A DNA stretch of 64,000 nucleotides. Origin: Sabethes cyaneus. Taxonomy: Eukaryota > Arthropoda > Insecta > Diptera > Culicidae. The position numbers and the translations under genes are program-made. This document shows positions 25,605 through 37,600 of the stretch, piece after piece; position 1 is the first letter of the stretch, and each line of letters begins with the position of its first letter. The DNA is taken from NCBI RefSeq assembly GCF_943734655.1, contig NC_071355.1:238524027-238588026 (forward strand). The letters run 5' to 3'. Below the pieces are notes generated by a model. That model saw only the letters and a list, made by a program, of their open reading frames with translations. It was not told the origin of the DNA and made no database searches.

Positions 25605-26735
25605 TTGGTTCCGGTGATTCCTTTAGAACTTGATAAGTATATTTCATTGAAAAGATAATTAATTCTATGACTTCTTCAACCATTATTTGGTGCCTCTTAA
25701 AGAGGTTTATTGGTGCAAGACTTATAAAACTTTTGCAACATTTACTTAGAATTACCAAGTACAAAGGTAACAGTTACCAAGCACACGATTAGAGGTGACG
25801 AGCTTGTCCAAGTCTCCTGGATAAGTAGATTTCCAGAGATTTGACACTCGAGAGAGGTAATCGTAGAGCACTTATTGTAGTGAGTCAGAGTAGAAGTCTT
25901 GGCAGGAATTCGTTCGAAGATACTAATTTCGTTTGAAGAATTGTCAGTGTAAGAGTGGACCTGCTTCAGAATTTTATCATCATGTTCGTCTTATCATGTT
26001 CTTCCAGCTTACGCGACTTCTGCCGTAAATTTTCGGAACTACCCGGCAAAATTTACTTACATAGGTATACATCTAAACGTTTCGCAGAAACTAATGATAT
26101 GATCAAATAGTCTCGATTCATTAGAACGGGGATTCAAAGTGTGTCCTTTTTTTCAAATTCTATCTTTCCATCATGTACATAACCAGAGGGTGTGACTTGT
26201 CGATACACTATTAGTAGGCCGCGAAACTGTTACTGTTTTTGCAACACGTAGCAACGAAAACTGATAGTGTTTTCTGTTGCATTTCAGGTTGTCTGGGGGG
26301 ACTCAGCATAAAAGGAAAACCTAAGGAATTGAGATGTTAAATATCGAATATCCAATAAAATGGCAATAATTAGACTAAAAGGTTATAAAAACAATGGATG
26401 CCTCCCTCACATCTACCTGATAAATGGATGTATTGATTTCATACCCGAAAATGCTCAAACGTGATTGCCTGGAAACTCATTTAAATTCACTAAAATTGTT
26501 CAACTTTATGAAAAACTTGCAGCAGTTAGCTTTAAAAATCTATATTTTTGTAAAAACCACCGAAAAGGCACACGTTTTGTGAATCGATTGGTATACAAAT
26601 CAGCAAAATCCATACAGAACTGACTGAGTTATTGTCGTTCAAAATCTATCACTTTTTCGTGTCGCGATCATTTTTGTTTTCGCAGCATGGCACCCTATTA
26701 AAGTAAGACATAGTCCTACGTCAAAAATATGATTT
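25605..26735. repeat. Dispersed repeat family B, copy 2
   Basis: Second copy of the 6580-7715 repeat, same orientation. It lacks the 50-bp insertion but contains about 30 extra bases around 26519-26548 relative to copy 1. Shared 3' landmarks are CAGAACTGACTGAGTTATTG and CACCCTATTAAAGTAAGACA. It starts about 340 bp after the tail of the jockey-like LINE. Confidence 0.7.
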
Positions 26736-26754
26736 TGACCACTTAGTTATTTAG

Positions 26755-28378
26755 CATCCATGAACCAGATCGTAGTGAATTGGAGCGAGGGGCCCCTTAT
26801 GTCAGAGATGGTTCAATAACTTTCTACTACTGGGTCCTAGAGTGAACAGGTCAGTGGCAATGGGCCAATGGCCAACGACCTTTCAAGCCGAAATATATGC
26901 CATACTAGAATGTACTTCTGTCTGCTTTAAGAGAAAATAAAGGTATGCAAACATATATTTTCTCAGATAGTCAAGCAGCTCCGAAAGCTCTAAAATCTGT
27001 TGTTTGCACTTCTAAATTAGTCTGGAACTGTGTAACAACTATCTACACACGCTTCTACAACTATCTACACACAACAGGGTAAACCTCTTTTGGGTTCCCG
27101 GGCACTGTGGTATAGAAGGTAATGAAAGAGCAGACGAGTTATCCAGATCTGGATCTGCTATGGAATTTATAGGTCCCAAACCTTTCTGTGGGGTATCCAA
27201 TAGTACGTGCAAGATGGAACTGAAAAAATGGGAAGAGAATCAGGTCATATTGAACTGGAATAATACTGTATCAGCCCATCATAGCACGCAAAAGCTATTG
27301 AATCTTTTAAAGAAAGATTTGAGTACTTTTAACGAAGTGGTTGCCAAGTCATTGTCCAAGCAAATATCATCTGAAGGTAATAGAAAAGTTTAATGATGAT
27401 AGATGTCGTTTCTACAATCTAGAGTGTGAAAGTGCTTGTTGAATTTGATTCAACTGCGGTTTTCAAAATTATAATCCTCCGCCGAATACGAATGAAAACG
27501 CACACCGATTGATGATTTATAATGGGAGGATATAATTTTCCTACGAATGATATGGGTACATATTTTAGTTATATAATAATTTGCAGGATATAATAAAGAT
27601 CTTAGATAGCGGATTCAACTGATAGGTTAGATATTTCACTTACGTTTAGTTCGCTTTGATGATCGTTTATCACTCCTAAGTGCGCTACCAAATTAGCGAT
27701 TTCTGTTAGTTCCTAAGTTTAGTCCTAAGTAGCATTTTAGAAATATAGTAGATAGTTATATTTAATGTATTTAATATATAATTAGTTTTATCACTCTCAC
27801 CAGTCGTAACGGTCTTTTACGGGTACTGCTTTAACACAAAGCTATAGCAACTCACGGTAGGTTACCTATTTTAAGATCCACTATTAATTTAGTCCTATAT
27901 TTAAGTAATTTAAGGCTTACCGATTAGAATCACTTAGAGAGGATAGTATTTAGGCACAAATTTAGTTCAGCGAATTTAGTAATAAAGTAGCAAATAACAA
28001 ATTAATTTTAAGAATAGCTTCAGGTAGTGTTTTAGCTCTAACCACTTTAGATTTTAATCAATAAGTTGTTCTGTCAGTCGAGTTATGCTGACTCACCGGT
28101 TGACGGCTGCTGTCAACGTTCCTGCTTGTTGAAAGGTGCAGAAAGACCAATGTGGCCAATGGGTTGATGGAAGGTGCGGAAAGGCCAGCGTGGCCAACAG
28201 TGCTCATCATATACTGTGCGATTGCACGGCATTATTCAATAAAAGGCGCAAATTTCTTGATAAAGGACTGTTGAAGCCTTCGGAAACATGGGCTAGTTCT
28301 CCTCAAAAGGTAGTACAATTTATTCTCAACATACTACCATGTTGGGATTATGCCTTCAATCAAAAAAACAGTTACTAA
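26755..28378 (+). pseudogene. I/R1-like LINE 3' end (RNase H plus C-terminal zinc-knuckle), interrupted
   Basis: The first block (26755-27390) includes a decayed RNase H: EIYAILECTSVCF near 26891, LFWVPGHCGIEGNERADELS (about 27088-27147, with the conserved His, Gly-Asn-Glu and Asp), then KMELKKWEENQVILNWNN. The second block (28165-28375) has AHHILCDCTALFNKRRKFLD and SSPQKVVQFILNILPCWDYA, the usual C-terminus of this LINE type (His and Cys of the zinc-knuckle). About 700 bp of AT-rich sequence (27393-28080) separates them and is unlike LINE sequence, so it may be another insertion. Stops make the element inactive. Confidence 0.7.
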
Positions 28379-28797
28379 ACGACATAGTATTTGTTCATAA
28401 GTAAAGGCATACAGCAAAAAAGAACACACCACAATAGATCAAAGAACTGGTTGCAGAGGTCCAAGGTCCCCAACAAGGAAAAAAACCACTCAAATTAATT
28501 TCGCGCTTCAGTTGCTCGGGCGCTGCTATCGCCGAAAGACGAAACGCCACCGAATGTGTTCCGCCGTAGGCTTTCCTCAGTCGAATTACTATCGAATTGG
28601 TACATCGCAGTGCCTTGTCGTACTGTGTTTTGTCGTGATTTCGTCCAGATCTCTGCACTTAATCACGGCTTCTTGGGAAAACACTTCCCAACACAGGCTG
28701 CGCTCTTAACCGATGGATCCTTTTGCAGCTCAAAAAGCAGCCTCCCCTTTTTGAGTCTCGGACTTTCGGAAAGAAAGTTATTGTTAATCACCTATCA

Positions 28798-28870
28798 TTC
28801 CAATATGCACGATAAAATTTAATACGCATATGCTGCACAACTACGGAAACTACGAAAAATTTATTATATA
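28798..28870. repeat. Short repeat shared with 44710-44780
   Basis: TCCAATATGCACGATAAAAT through ATATGCTGCA, followed by ACGGA and TTTATTATTATA-like sequence, occurs in both places in the same orientation. Upstream sequence is only weakly similar. Probably the common end of a transposon family. Confidence 0.5.
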
Positions 28871-29169
28871 TTCTTTCGGCTATTTTATAATAGTCGCTGT
28901 ATATCAAACCGATTAGGATGATCTGGCAGTAAAACTTTACCTTTTCTGCTAACGGCTATATATTTTCAAGTTGTTAAAGCTGTCTGGATGATTTAGCGAA
29001 AAGCTTCATTGGATTATAGCGGTCGCCGTTAAGCAACGAAAAACATGATCGGTTTCATTCCAGAGGTTTATTCAGCAGAGAGTAATAAACCTACTTGGCC
29101 TTGTGGCTTGACTCTTCGAGAGGTTATGAAAACCTGAAAAGTGGGCCTCTTGGTCGGAAGGAAAGTTTA

Positions 29170-29870
29170 TAGCAATGCTTTCTCAGCAGTCTCAATCTAA
29201 TAAGTTAAGGTCTGGACTGCTAGGGGGCCACCCATCTGTCGGCCAAAACTGCACGTTTTCCATCAGCCATCGTTAGGTTCGATTTGACGTGTCACAAGGC
29301 GCTCCATCCGGGTGTTGGACAACGTATTGATCCTTAGAAAAATTTGTTTTGACTCAGGGAAGCACTTGATCGTTCAAAATATCGATAGACACTTCCGTAT
29401 TGTTTTTAACATCAGCATCATTGAAAATATGTGGCATTTTTAAACCGCTGGACGCCACCAAGCCAAACATGACCCCAGCCGGATGTTTGATTTAAAATTT
29501 TAACTTCATTTTCTCCGGAACATCCTCATATTTCATGGGGGGAATGAACCGGTCTGTTCGCCTGTGCGGACTCAGCATCGATTCTGAGCAGCTTTTCGGC
29601 GAAGGATTATCAACAGGATTATCATTTTTCCTTCTTCAACTATGAAAGGAATCTCTTCGAACGAGTCACTCATAGTTCCTTTACTCGCCCCGTAATCAAT
29701 TGAAGTTTCACTATAGCTCTGAAAGATGCGTGGAAATCTTCTTTGATGGTTAGCGTTTTCCGACTATCGCTGCTTAGGACCATCCTGTAGAGTTTTTTTT
29801 GTTGCTATAAACTGTGGCCAAATAACATCCTACCACCTTAACAATCTTCTTCCGCGTTTTCTGTGCGAGC
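29170..29870 (-). pseudogene. Mariner-like transposase pseudogene
   Basis: Minus-strand reading, in order: AQKTRKKIVKVVGCYLATVY (about 29868-29809), TIKEDFHASFRAIVKLQ (near 29745-29695), RRTDRFIPP (near 29560), VMFGLVASSGLKMPHIFN (29478-29425), VSIDILNDQVLP, DGAPCDTSNRT (near 29308-29276) and PTDGWPPSSPDLNL (near 29245-29205). These follow a mariner-type transposase from DNA-binding domain to the late catalytic Asp motifs (QxDGAPxHTSNRT, then WPPSSPDLNPLD). Frameshifts and stops are numerous. Terminal inverted repeats were not found. It differs from the fragment at 20880-21122, which is from the opposite part of the protein, so family identity is open. Confidence 0.75.
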
Positions 29871-30139
29871 AGCTAGCTCGTAATCACTTCTTTGGGGTGC
29901 ATTTTCCCAAATTTGCAGACAAACAATTCCGATGTTCTAAGGCACTCAACAAATGCATCAACTGTCAACAGAAATAATTCATTAGTGTGCATCATCCAAA
30001 TGTTAAAGTTTATACATTTTCGCAATTTTTCTTGTTTCACCCTGTATATAACGTCGTTCCGTAGGACTAGGACTAGATGATTCTTTAAATTAGTAAACAC
30101 GACGCTTGCTTTGTTTTTTAACAACAATGCCTTCACGTT

Positions 30140-31450
30140 TCATTTCGGATCACTGTCAGCAAATAGGATGTTTATTAAACGCGAAATATTTCCTAGAAAT
30201 CTAATTAGATGCAAAGCAGTCTCTACGGATTTTGTCTTTGTGTAGCCCTAGTCTGCCGTTCTCCCCGTATTCAGACTATATAGTCGTTTGTTCAACTTTT
30301 TGTGTCAACTAGAAACTTCATGCCGTATTATGTGTGCACTCTAAAATATACACGGGGCGTATGCGTGTCGTGCCGGAAATTATGCAGCGGAAAAAATATC
30401 ATTATAAACTAAGAACTAGCTTGTGGGCTGTATTTAAATCCAGGGAGGAATGGCTTCGCCATTCAACTTTTTCCGGGTATTTTTGATTGGACAGGCCTGG
30501 TCACAACCTGGGGCAACAGCAAAAACTTTTCTTCGAGGAAGTTTTACTCCTCGGGGGGAACTCTGTCAACGGACAAAAATCACAAGAGCTAGGAACTCAA
30601 CCCAAGCTTCAAACAATTTAGTTTGATTGATTTGCGATTCCCCCCGTCAGCACAGCGGAATGGAACAACAGATTTTTACACAGATTATTCGTGCATACCT
30701 AACCACTCTCTAGGCGATTTCAATTTGCATTGAAATCATACGGTATTGAAAGCAACAGCGGGGGTGGATTTTATAACCATTTGATGACAGCAAATCTTCT
30801 CTCTGGGCAAAGAAAAGTGTATTCAGCAGGTGAGGATTTCCACCCAAATGTTTTCCGACCGAATGTTGTTCCTGTGGGGTTGGTGAGTTTCATTGAACTG
30901 CAATAGTTATTCATAAAAGGTAAAAGCAAAAAGCAAAAACTGACAGTGGAAGTAATCGGACCGTGACGCCTACTGCTTTTCTCATATGTAGTTGATATTC
31001 TTTTTCGATGGCAATGATGGTAACCTAGGGGATAGTAATCGCTCTCTGAACTCAACTGATTGCTCTTTCTGTTGGTTCCATAAAAGGTGTTAAACATTAT
31101 GATTATCTCTCGAAGCAGCAATATTTGAGTTAGCAATATAAAATGAAGTACAGATTATTTGCTGATTTGGTGTATTTTAACATGAATTAAAATGAATTAA
31201 TCTGCTAACTGAACATTTTGTTCAGTTCATTTAACTCTTCATCTTTGTCCTTGGATTATTCGAAAGGAAAAATATCTTAAAATAGATCAGTCGAAAATTC
31301 AGATAACAAATTGACAATCGATTTCTTGCGACCTATTGAGCGTATGAGTGTAATAGTATATTTATATTACTAATGATAGACAAGCTTCATTACTGATTAA
31401 TTTGAAATTCTATTTTTAATTGTACCGGCTGGACAAACCAAGCAACCTGC
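30140..31450. other. Intronic sequence without recognised feature
   Basis: AT-rich, apparently single-copy within the window. A stretch near 30440-30570 has AGGAATGGCTTCGCCATTC (a short palindrome). A 121-codon minus-strand open frame (30771-31136) shows no domain motif and I do not support it as a gene. Confidence 0.3.
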
Positions 31451-31639
31451 TTTCCACAAGCGAGAATGGCAGAGACAGTGGCTGCATACTGTTGTCACCC
31501 AATTATGACATTCTACGAAAAAAAAACAAGGTGGGGCACCCGACCTTTCGGAAGAATATTTTGACCTGGTAAATTAGAGTAGGATGGCGAATCTATTATT
31601 ACTTATCAACGAAAAAACCGGTCGATTAGGTTGAAAACT

Positions 31640-32210
31640 CCGAATTTTCGGATGCAATCGGATTTGAAATCAAAGTTGAAATTGAACTAGAATTTAGATC
31701 TCGAACTGAAGTAGAAAATAGAGTTGAAATCGGGCTTCACATAGGGCATTAAATTAGACTTGAATTTGGACTACAGTTTGGGATTGAAGCTTTATTTTAC
31801 GTTGAACTGGAAATTGGGTTAGAAATTGAATTTGAAATTGACCTTAAATTTGGAGTAATTTGGATTGGAAGTTTTACTTGGAATTAGATGAAATCAGACT
31901 AAAAAGAGAACTTGAATATTTTTTTGGAAATTGGATTTGAAGTTAAATTTGAATGGATAATTTGATTTAAATTGAACTTGGAATTAAGTTTGAAATTAGA
32001 CTTTAAATTGGGTTTCAAATTCTACTAAAAATCGGATCTGAAAGCAGAGCTTGAATTTCACTTAACAATGGAATTAAATTAGACTTGAAATTGGGCTCAA
32101 AAACGGACATGCAGATGGACTTGAACTTCACTATGGACATTAAATTAGACTTGGACATGGACAGGGGCACGAAATTAGACACAAAACTTGGATTGAAATT
32201 AGGATTGAAA
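31640..32210. repeat. TTGAAATTGGA-type degenerate array (left arm)
   Basis: Irregular tandem copies of words such as TTGAAATTGGACTTGAA and GGAAATTGGGTTAGAAATTG, about 570 bp. The reverse complement recurs at 37607-38040 (CAATTTTAAGTCCAATTTC-like units) as the matching part of the large palindrome. No coding potential. Confidence 0.7.
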
Positions 32211-32229
32211 TATTTCGTCTTACTCTATG

Positions 32230-34090
32230 ACGTGTTTTACCTCTTTTGAGTTCCTTTTTTCTCTTTTCCAGTATTGTTTTCTTCTTTTTGTTTCATTTTT
32301 TTTTCTTTCTTGAACCATTTTCACAGTTTTGCTGTCATTTTGTTCTTATTTCTTACGTTATTCCCCTTTTTTCTCGTGTTCGTGTTTTTTGCGTTTCATT
32401 AGGCCATTACAAATATTTAAAAAAGTTTTTGTCCCTCCGGTGTTGGGCTACTGAAGGGGGGGGGCGAAAAAAAACAAAGAGAATTTTTTAATCGAGCAAA
32501 AAAAATGGATTTTAGGCATTTTTACTTCAAACGTGAAAACCAAATCTATTCTTGCTTTTAATAATTATGTACGTTGTTATTTTTCATGCAAAAATCTACG
32601 AACAAAAAGACAAAAACGAAAGAAAATTTTTTTGGCCGAGTTTCGGAAATTCCACTGTTTGAACATCCATTTCTATTTCGTGATAGAAGCGTTAACTCAT
32701 CTCGTACATTCATTTTTCGAGTTTTTCAAGCTATAGAGCCCACAGACAATTGATTTTATAAAAAAAAATTTAACTCATATCCTACAAATTATTGTTTTGT
32801 CCCCCGATTTTTCAAGCAAATTTCCAAGGTGGGGGGGAGGGGGTGACAAAAACTTTGAAAATGATAAATGATTTGCAATGGCCTTATTCTGTTTTTTTTT
32901 CATTTCCTGTTCCAGTTTTTCCTAGTTCAGTCCTGTTTGTCTGTCTTTTCTCTTCGCTTCTTCGTGTTTCCGTTTCCAATTTTCGTTCTTTTTAACTCTC
33001 CTCTTTCTCGTTTTTCGTCTTCGGCCGTTATGTTTTTCCTGTTTTAGGTGCGTCATATTTTTTCTTTTCTGTTAATTGTTTTTGTTTTTAGCTTCCTTTA
33101 TTCGTTATGTTATTCCGTTTTTTGTTTTTTTTTTCTTTTGTTTTACCTTTAGTTTGGTCCGTTTCTTCCATTCTCCCATCCAGTTTCCTGTTTCCACTTT
33201 GTCCCATCTGTGTCCTTTTATATTTCGTTTAAGCTCTTTTGCCGATTTCCTCGCTTCCATTGTTTCCTCCATCGGTTGTCTTTTTTTCTCGCTCTTCTTT
33301 TTTCCCTTTGGGTTTCTCTAGTCTTTGGTTCCGTTTTCTCTTTCTTGTCTTGTTTTCTTTTCTGTAGCGTTTTTCTTTTTTAATTTATTTACCTTTCCGT
33401 TTTCTGTCTTATTTCTTCCCTTCTTCCTTTTCCCTTTCCATTTTTCTTTATCTCTTCTGGTTTTTCGTCTTCATTCCAGTGTTTTTTTCTTTTCTGTCAC
33501 GTTTTTTCTATTTTGACTCGTTTTGTTCTCCAGTGTTCCCGTTTTTCGTCTTTTTCTCTCTAGTTGTACCTTTTCCGTGTTCCATTTTTGCTGTTATTCT
33601 TTTCTGTTTCTGTCAGCTTTTCAGTCTCATTTTTTTCTTTTTTCTTTTATTTGCCTCGTTTTCTCAGTTATTCTTTTTGCGGACAAAAATGCGGTTTCAT
33701 TTTTGCCTTATCTTCCAGTCCCGTTTTTGCCTTTTTCAGTCCTGATTTTCCTCTTTACCTTTTTGCCATTTCCAAGCCTTTTTCTTTTCCAGTCTCGTTT
33801 TTCATTTTCTCTCACGTTAACCTTTTTTCAATTATTTGTTTTTCGTCTGTTTCGTTCCGTTCCTCTCATCATGTTTTGCATTTCCTGCATTTTCTGTAAT
33901 TTTCTGTAACGTTCCTTTTTTCAGTTTATCCCATTTGTCCGTTTTCATTTTTTTCTCCATTTATTTCCTTTTCCTACTTTTCTGCCTCGTTTTTTCCTTG
34001 GTAGTTTTCTTCTTTTTTCTTTTTACGTCTCCGTTTGTGTCTGATTTTTCTTTTGTTTTTCTCTTTTTTATGCCACTTTTTTCAGATTTT
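32230..34090. repeat. T-rich low-complexity tract (left arm of palindrome)
   Basis: About 1.4 kb of pyrimidine-rich sequence (excluding the MITE inserted at 32402-32883) built from TTTTTCTTTTC, GTTTCCGTTTTTCGTC and similar words. It faces a purine-rich complement at 34990-36400. Long Phe/Ser-rich open frames here, and their counterparts on the minus strand at 34965-36415, result from composition and are not genes. Confidence 0.7.
32402..32883. mobile_element. PIF/Harbinger-like MITE (482 bp), copy 1
   Basis: TTA trinucleotides flank both ends (32399-32401 and 32884-32886). Inverted ends begin GGCCATTACAAATATTT and, in reverse complement of the right side, GGCCATTGCAAATCATTT, followed by AAAGTTTTTGTC and C/G-rich runs. 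A second copy in reverse orientation lies at 41175-41645 with the same TTA flanks. Three-base TTA duplications plus GG-starting ends are typical of PIF/Harbinger (Tourist-type) MITEs. It sits inside the left arm of the large palindrome, so it is younger than that structure. Confidence 0.8.
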
Positions 34091-34192
34091 TATCTTGTAT
34101 ATAGACATGAAAATGCTAGCTGGGTATTTACCTACAGTAATCCCCCCAATAAGGACGCTAATAGGGACCGCGTCAATGGAAACCGTGTTAAT

Positions 34193-34859
34193 GGAGTCTA
34201 CGTAGCATATGGGAATTAACTTAATTGGTTCCAACATGGAATTACTCGTGATCTTGACCATATAGAACGTTGGTGTCTTCGACAAAGTTGTTCAGCGGAT
34301 CGAGAGCTTTTCGTTGGATTGTAATATCTCGGAATTGCTTCACTATGTGGCGCTAGTGTATATGTGATATGCTTAGACAAGCTGTATCTTGCGCTGCTGA
34401 CTATCTAGAAAGTTTTTTGTGTATCCCATAACTCATGATTTTGGTAATGTACAAGAGGTTGCAGTCATTTGAGTAACCTTCCCGAAGACCGCAACTTTCT
34501 TGATAGCCTGCAGCGCAAGATACAGCCTGTCTAAGCATATCACATATACACTAGCGCCACATAGTAAGTGAGTTCTGCGCAATTTTCCATATAACCTTGA
34601 AGGTGTCAGTCATTTGAATAACCCTCCTGAAGGCCGCAACTTTCTAGATAGTCAGCAGCGCAAGATATAGGCTGTATAAGAGTATTACATATACGCTAGC
34701 GCCACATAGTGATGCAATTCCGCAATAATATAATTTAATGAAACCCCGTTGATGTACTGAACAACTCTGTCGATGACACCAACCTTCTATATGGTCAGGA
34801 TCACGAGTTATTCCATGTTGGAACCAATTAAGTCAATTCCCATATGCTACGTAGACTCC
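34193..34859. repeat. Palindrome core with inner inverted arms and triplicated unit
   Basis: Inner arms 34193-34295 and 34757-34859 are inverted copies (103 bp, about 90% identical by eye; GGAGTCTACGTAGCATATGG is identical in both). The spacer holds three copies of a 74-bp unit (CACTATGTGGCGCTAGTGTA ... TATCTAGAAAGTT): one forward at 34341-34414 and two reversed at 34493-34565 and 34638-34710. The two reversed copies also share an upstream CAGTCATTTGARTAACC and so form a direct tandem of about 145 bp. Confidence 0.8.
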
Positions 34860-34989
34860 AATAAGGACGTTCGACCGCGTTAATGGAGTCACTCGAGACC
34901 GTCCTCTTTGGAAACGTTCTTATTCGAAACCGCGTTATTCAGGGGACTGCTGTAATGCAAAAATTCATATCTCATGAACCAAACAGTAC

Positions 34990-36400
34990 GCTGTACGAGC
35001 ATACAGTTTCTCATGAAAATCGGTATAGCTAAAGAGGAAAAACGGAGGAGACAAGAAAAAGAATTGGCATGAAAAGAAAAATCGTAGCAGAATGGGAGGA
35101 ACAGAAACGTTATATAAAAAGAGAAAAAAGTGGAAAAGGAGGTGAGGTAAAAAAGGAGCCAGAAAGGACAGAAAAAGAGGGAACACGGAAGCTAAAAAAT
35201 GAAACAAAAGAAGCAAAACAATAAAGAAAATGAAGAAAGCGATAATGGAAATAAGAGAACGTCAAAATGGACAGAAGCGGAGACAAAAGGAGGAAAAGAC
35301 AGGGAGAAAATACCAGAGCTGGAAAATTGACAAACAAGACCATGAAAAGAAAAAAAGAAAAACGAAAGACAAATGGGATTAAGCTAAAAATAGAACGTGT
35401 CAGAAAAGAGGGCATAATAAAGGGAAGAACAGAATAGATGAAATCAAAGGAGGGTTTTAATGGGACAGAAAACAAAAAACCAAAGCTAGAAAACAGGAAA
35501 AACGGGCCTGGATATGAGGAAAGGGCGAACGAATAAAACGGAACAAAAAAGAGAAAAACAATAGGAAATTCAAAGTTGAAAACAGTGAAAATGGGAAGAG
35601 AAAGAAATGGAAAAGAGAAAGAGAAAACAGCAGGCAGAAAACAAGGCAAAAGAAGAAAAAAAAAGGAGAGAAAACATATCTCATGAACCGAATAACGTAG
35701 AGCAAACAGTTTCTCATGACAATGTTAGTAAATTTTCTTAGCATATTCACATCTAAGAATTGATCAGGATTACCGATGGATTTAAAGGTAATCCGTCTCT
35801 TGCTTCTGGAGAAAACCACAGAAAAGAGCACGGGGGAAATCATAAAAAAAACTGGACAATCAGAATAGCAAAAAAGAATAAAAACGCGAGAAGATAAGAG
35901 AAAGAAAAAATCCGATAGAGGAAACGAAGCATAAGGGAAAAAGAGGTTAAACGAGATATAAAAGGAGCAAGATGGGAGAACCAAACCCAACAAAACAAGA
36001 AAAGGTAAAAAGGAAAAAGATGAAAAACGAGAAATTAAAAAAACGGGAAGCAAAGAGAAAAAGGGTGGCAAAACAGCATAAACGTAACAAAAAAGAAAAA
36101 AATCAGGGCACCTGAAAGAGAAAAAACGAAACAGACGAAGCCGAAAAACGAGAATAATAAAAAAGAGTTCCAAAACGTTAGAAAATTAGGAAAAAAAATC
36201 TGTACAAAGATATGGGACAGGTAGCGAAGAAAAACGGAACAATGAAACACGGGACAGATAAAAAGAAAAACAGAAGAAAAAGAGCAAAAAAGAGGAAGGA
36301 AAAAAAACAAAATTGAAGCGAAAACCAAGAATACGGTACAGAGAAAAAGAAAAAACGAAACAAAAAGCGGAAAAACGATGTTCGTGTTGAATTTCGTGTC
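34990..36400. repeat. Purine-rich tract (right arm of palindrome)
   Basis: About 1.4 kb of A/G-rich sequence (GAAAAAGAG, AAACGAGAAA and similar words), the inverted counterpart of the T-rich tract at 32230-34090. A stretch at 35680-35830 (CATATCTCATGAACC, GTTTCTCATGACAATG, resembling 34965-35020) breaks the low complexity and appears twice in this arm, which suggests an internal duplication. Minus-strand frames of up to 238 codons are compositional. Confidence 0.65.
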
Positions 36401-36440
36401 CATGTCCAAATTCAAGTCGAATTTAAATTGAATCTTTGAA

Positions 36441-37600
36441 TCTTCTATCTATCTATCTATCTATATATACAAAAGTAAGCGTGAGTATGAATCTTTCACC
36501 ATAACTCCAGAACGCCTTGACCAATCGCTACCAAACTTGGCACACATATTCCTTGATTTACGGGAATCAGCACTTGGGGGTTGATAAGAGGTGGGGAAGC
36601 CATAACTCCTAAATGAATGGACGGTTCTTCACCAAACTTGGCATACATGTTCCTTGACATAAGGGAATCAGAACTGAAGGAGTTGAGGGGGGGGTAGGGG
36701 GGTTATAACAGGGTGAAGCTCCGAAATGTTTGCACGGTTCTCCGATAAGTGACGGTGGACAAAATGGAAAGTTGATGACCGCAGGTTACTGACAGGAAGG
36801 GGAGAGTAACCCCCACATGACTGTAACAATTTATCCGTGCAACAGAAAAAATCTGCAATGCTCGCAGCTGTAGGCTTGTCAAGTGTAATTATGCACCGAA
36901 TCAAAGTGACCCGTATAAAAAGTGATGGATCATTAGTGCAAAGTGTTGTTGGCCAACTCTATTTGAGTTACAGGGGCAATCATTCAAACAGTGTGGAGGT
37001 GATCTGAGAACACCATGTTTTTCTCATAAATGAATAAAAAGCTGTGTTCAAAAAAGTACAATAACAAAACTATTCATTTCCTATGGGTGGGGTAGCCGTT
37101 GTTAAAAGCGGAAAGTGCAAATAGGAAAAAATGTCTTTGTTTCTCTTTCTTTATAGGGTTTTATAGGGATTTTCGTAAAGAAAACAGATGTGCAAGTGGC
37201 CGGGTAGACAAACAAGGGGAAGCTGACAAATGGGGAGGTACTTCTAAAAGAGGAACAACATTTTAATTCATGTGCAAGTGTGAAACGAGGGCGCTCCGAG
37301 TAAGATCGGGCACTCAGCTAATTATTAATATAAGCGGTAAATCAATCGTTTATTAGCATCTCTGGCGTTTTATACTGCACGTTGCCGTATATCAGCCTTT
37401 TGACTGCATAGCTGTTGTAAATTGGCATCCACAATTCTATTTAATTTCTTCTTGCGGGTAACCAGTTGCAAATTGTCAAGCATTGTCAGCACTACAAGAA
37501 AGTTAGCGGTAAAGTAGCCGCATATTTTGCCAAAATAGTTTTTAAGTAGCATTTAAAGTGACTGCTTATTGGCTTGCATTCAAATTGCATTGTACAATTT
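36441..37600. mobile_element. Insertion in right palindrome arm: Helitron-like 5' motif plus TA-MITE relative
   Basis: The simple-sequence arm stops at 36440 and resumes near 37607. The inserted DNA starts with (CTAT)n and CTATATATACAAAAGTAAGC, followed by TCACCATAACTCCAGAACGC. Such TCTATATATA-type starts and the 'cannot find / cacacatattcc' sequence are common at the 5' ends of insect Helitrons, but no replicase or 3' hairpin-CTRR end was found, so this is tentative. Its last part (37318-37592) is a diverged, longer relative of the TA-flanked MITE at 8856-9069 that has lost its outer ends. Confidence 0.45.

Noticed and set aside
28395..28658. 87-codon minus-strand frame with a histone-like look (RLRKAYGGTHSVAFRLSAI)
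   Set aside because: The resemblance does not extend to any histone or ribosomal protein motif that I can verify, and length and context do not support a gene.
33076..36415. Many Phe-rich, apparently transmembrane open frames up to 238 codons
   Set aside because: They come from the T-rich and A/G-rich palindrome arms, overlap in several frames and lack domain motifs.
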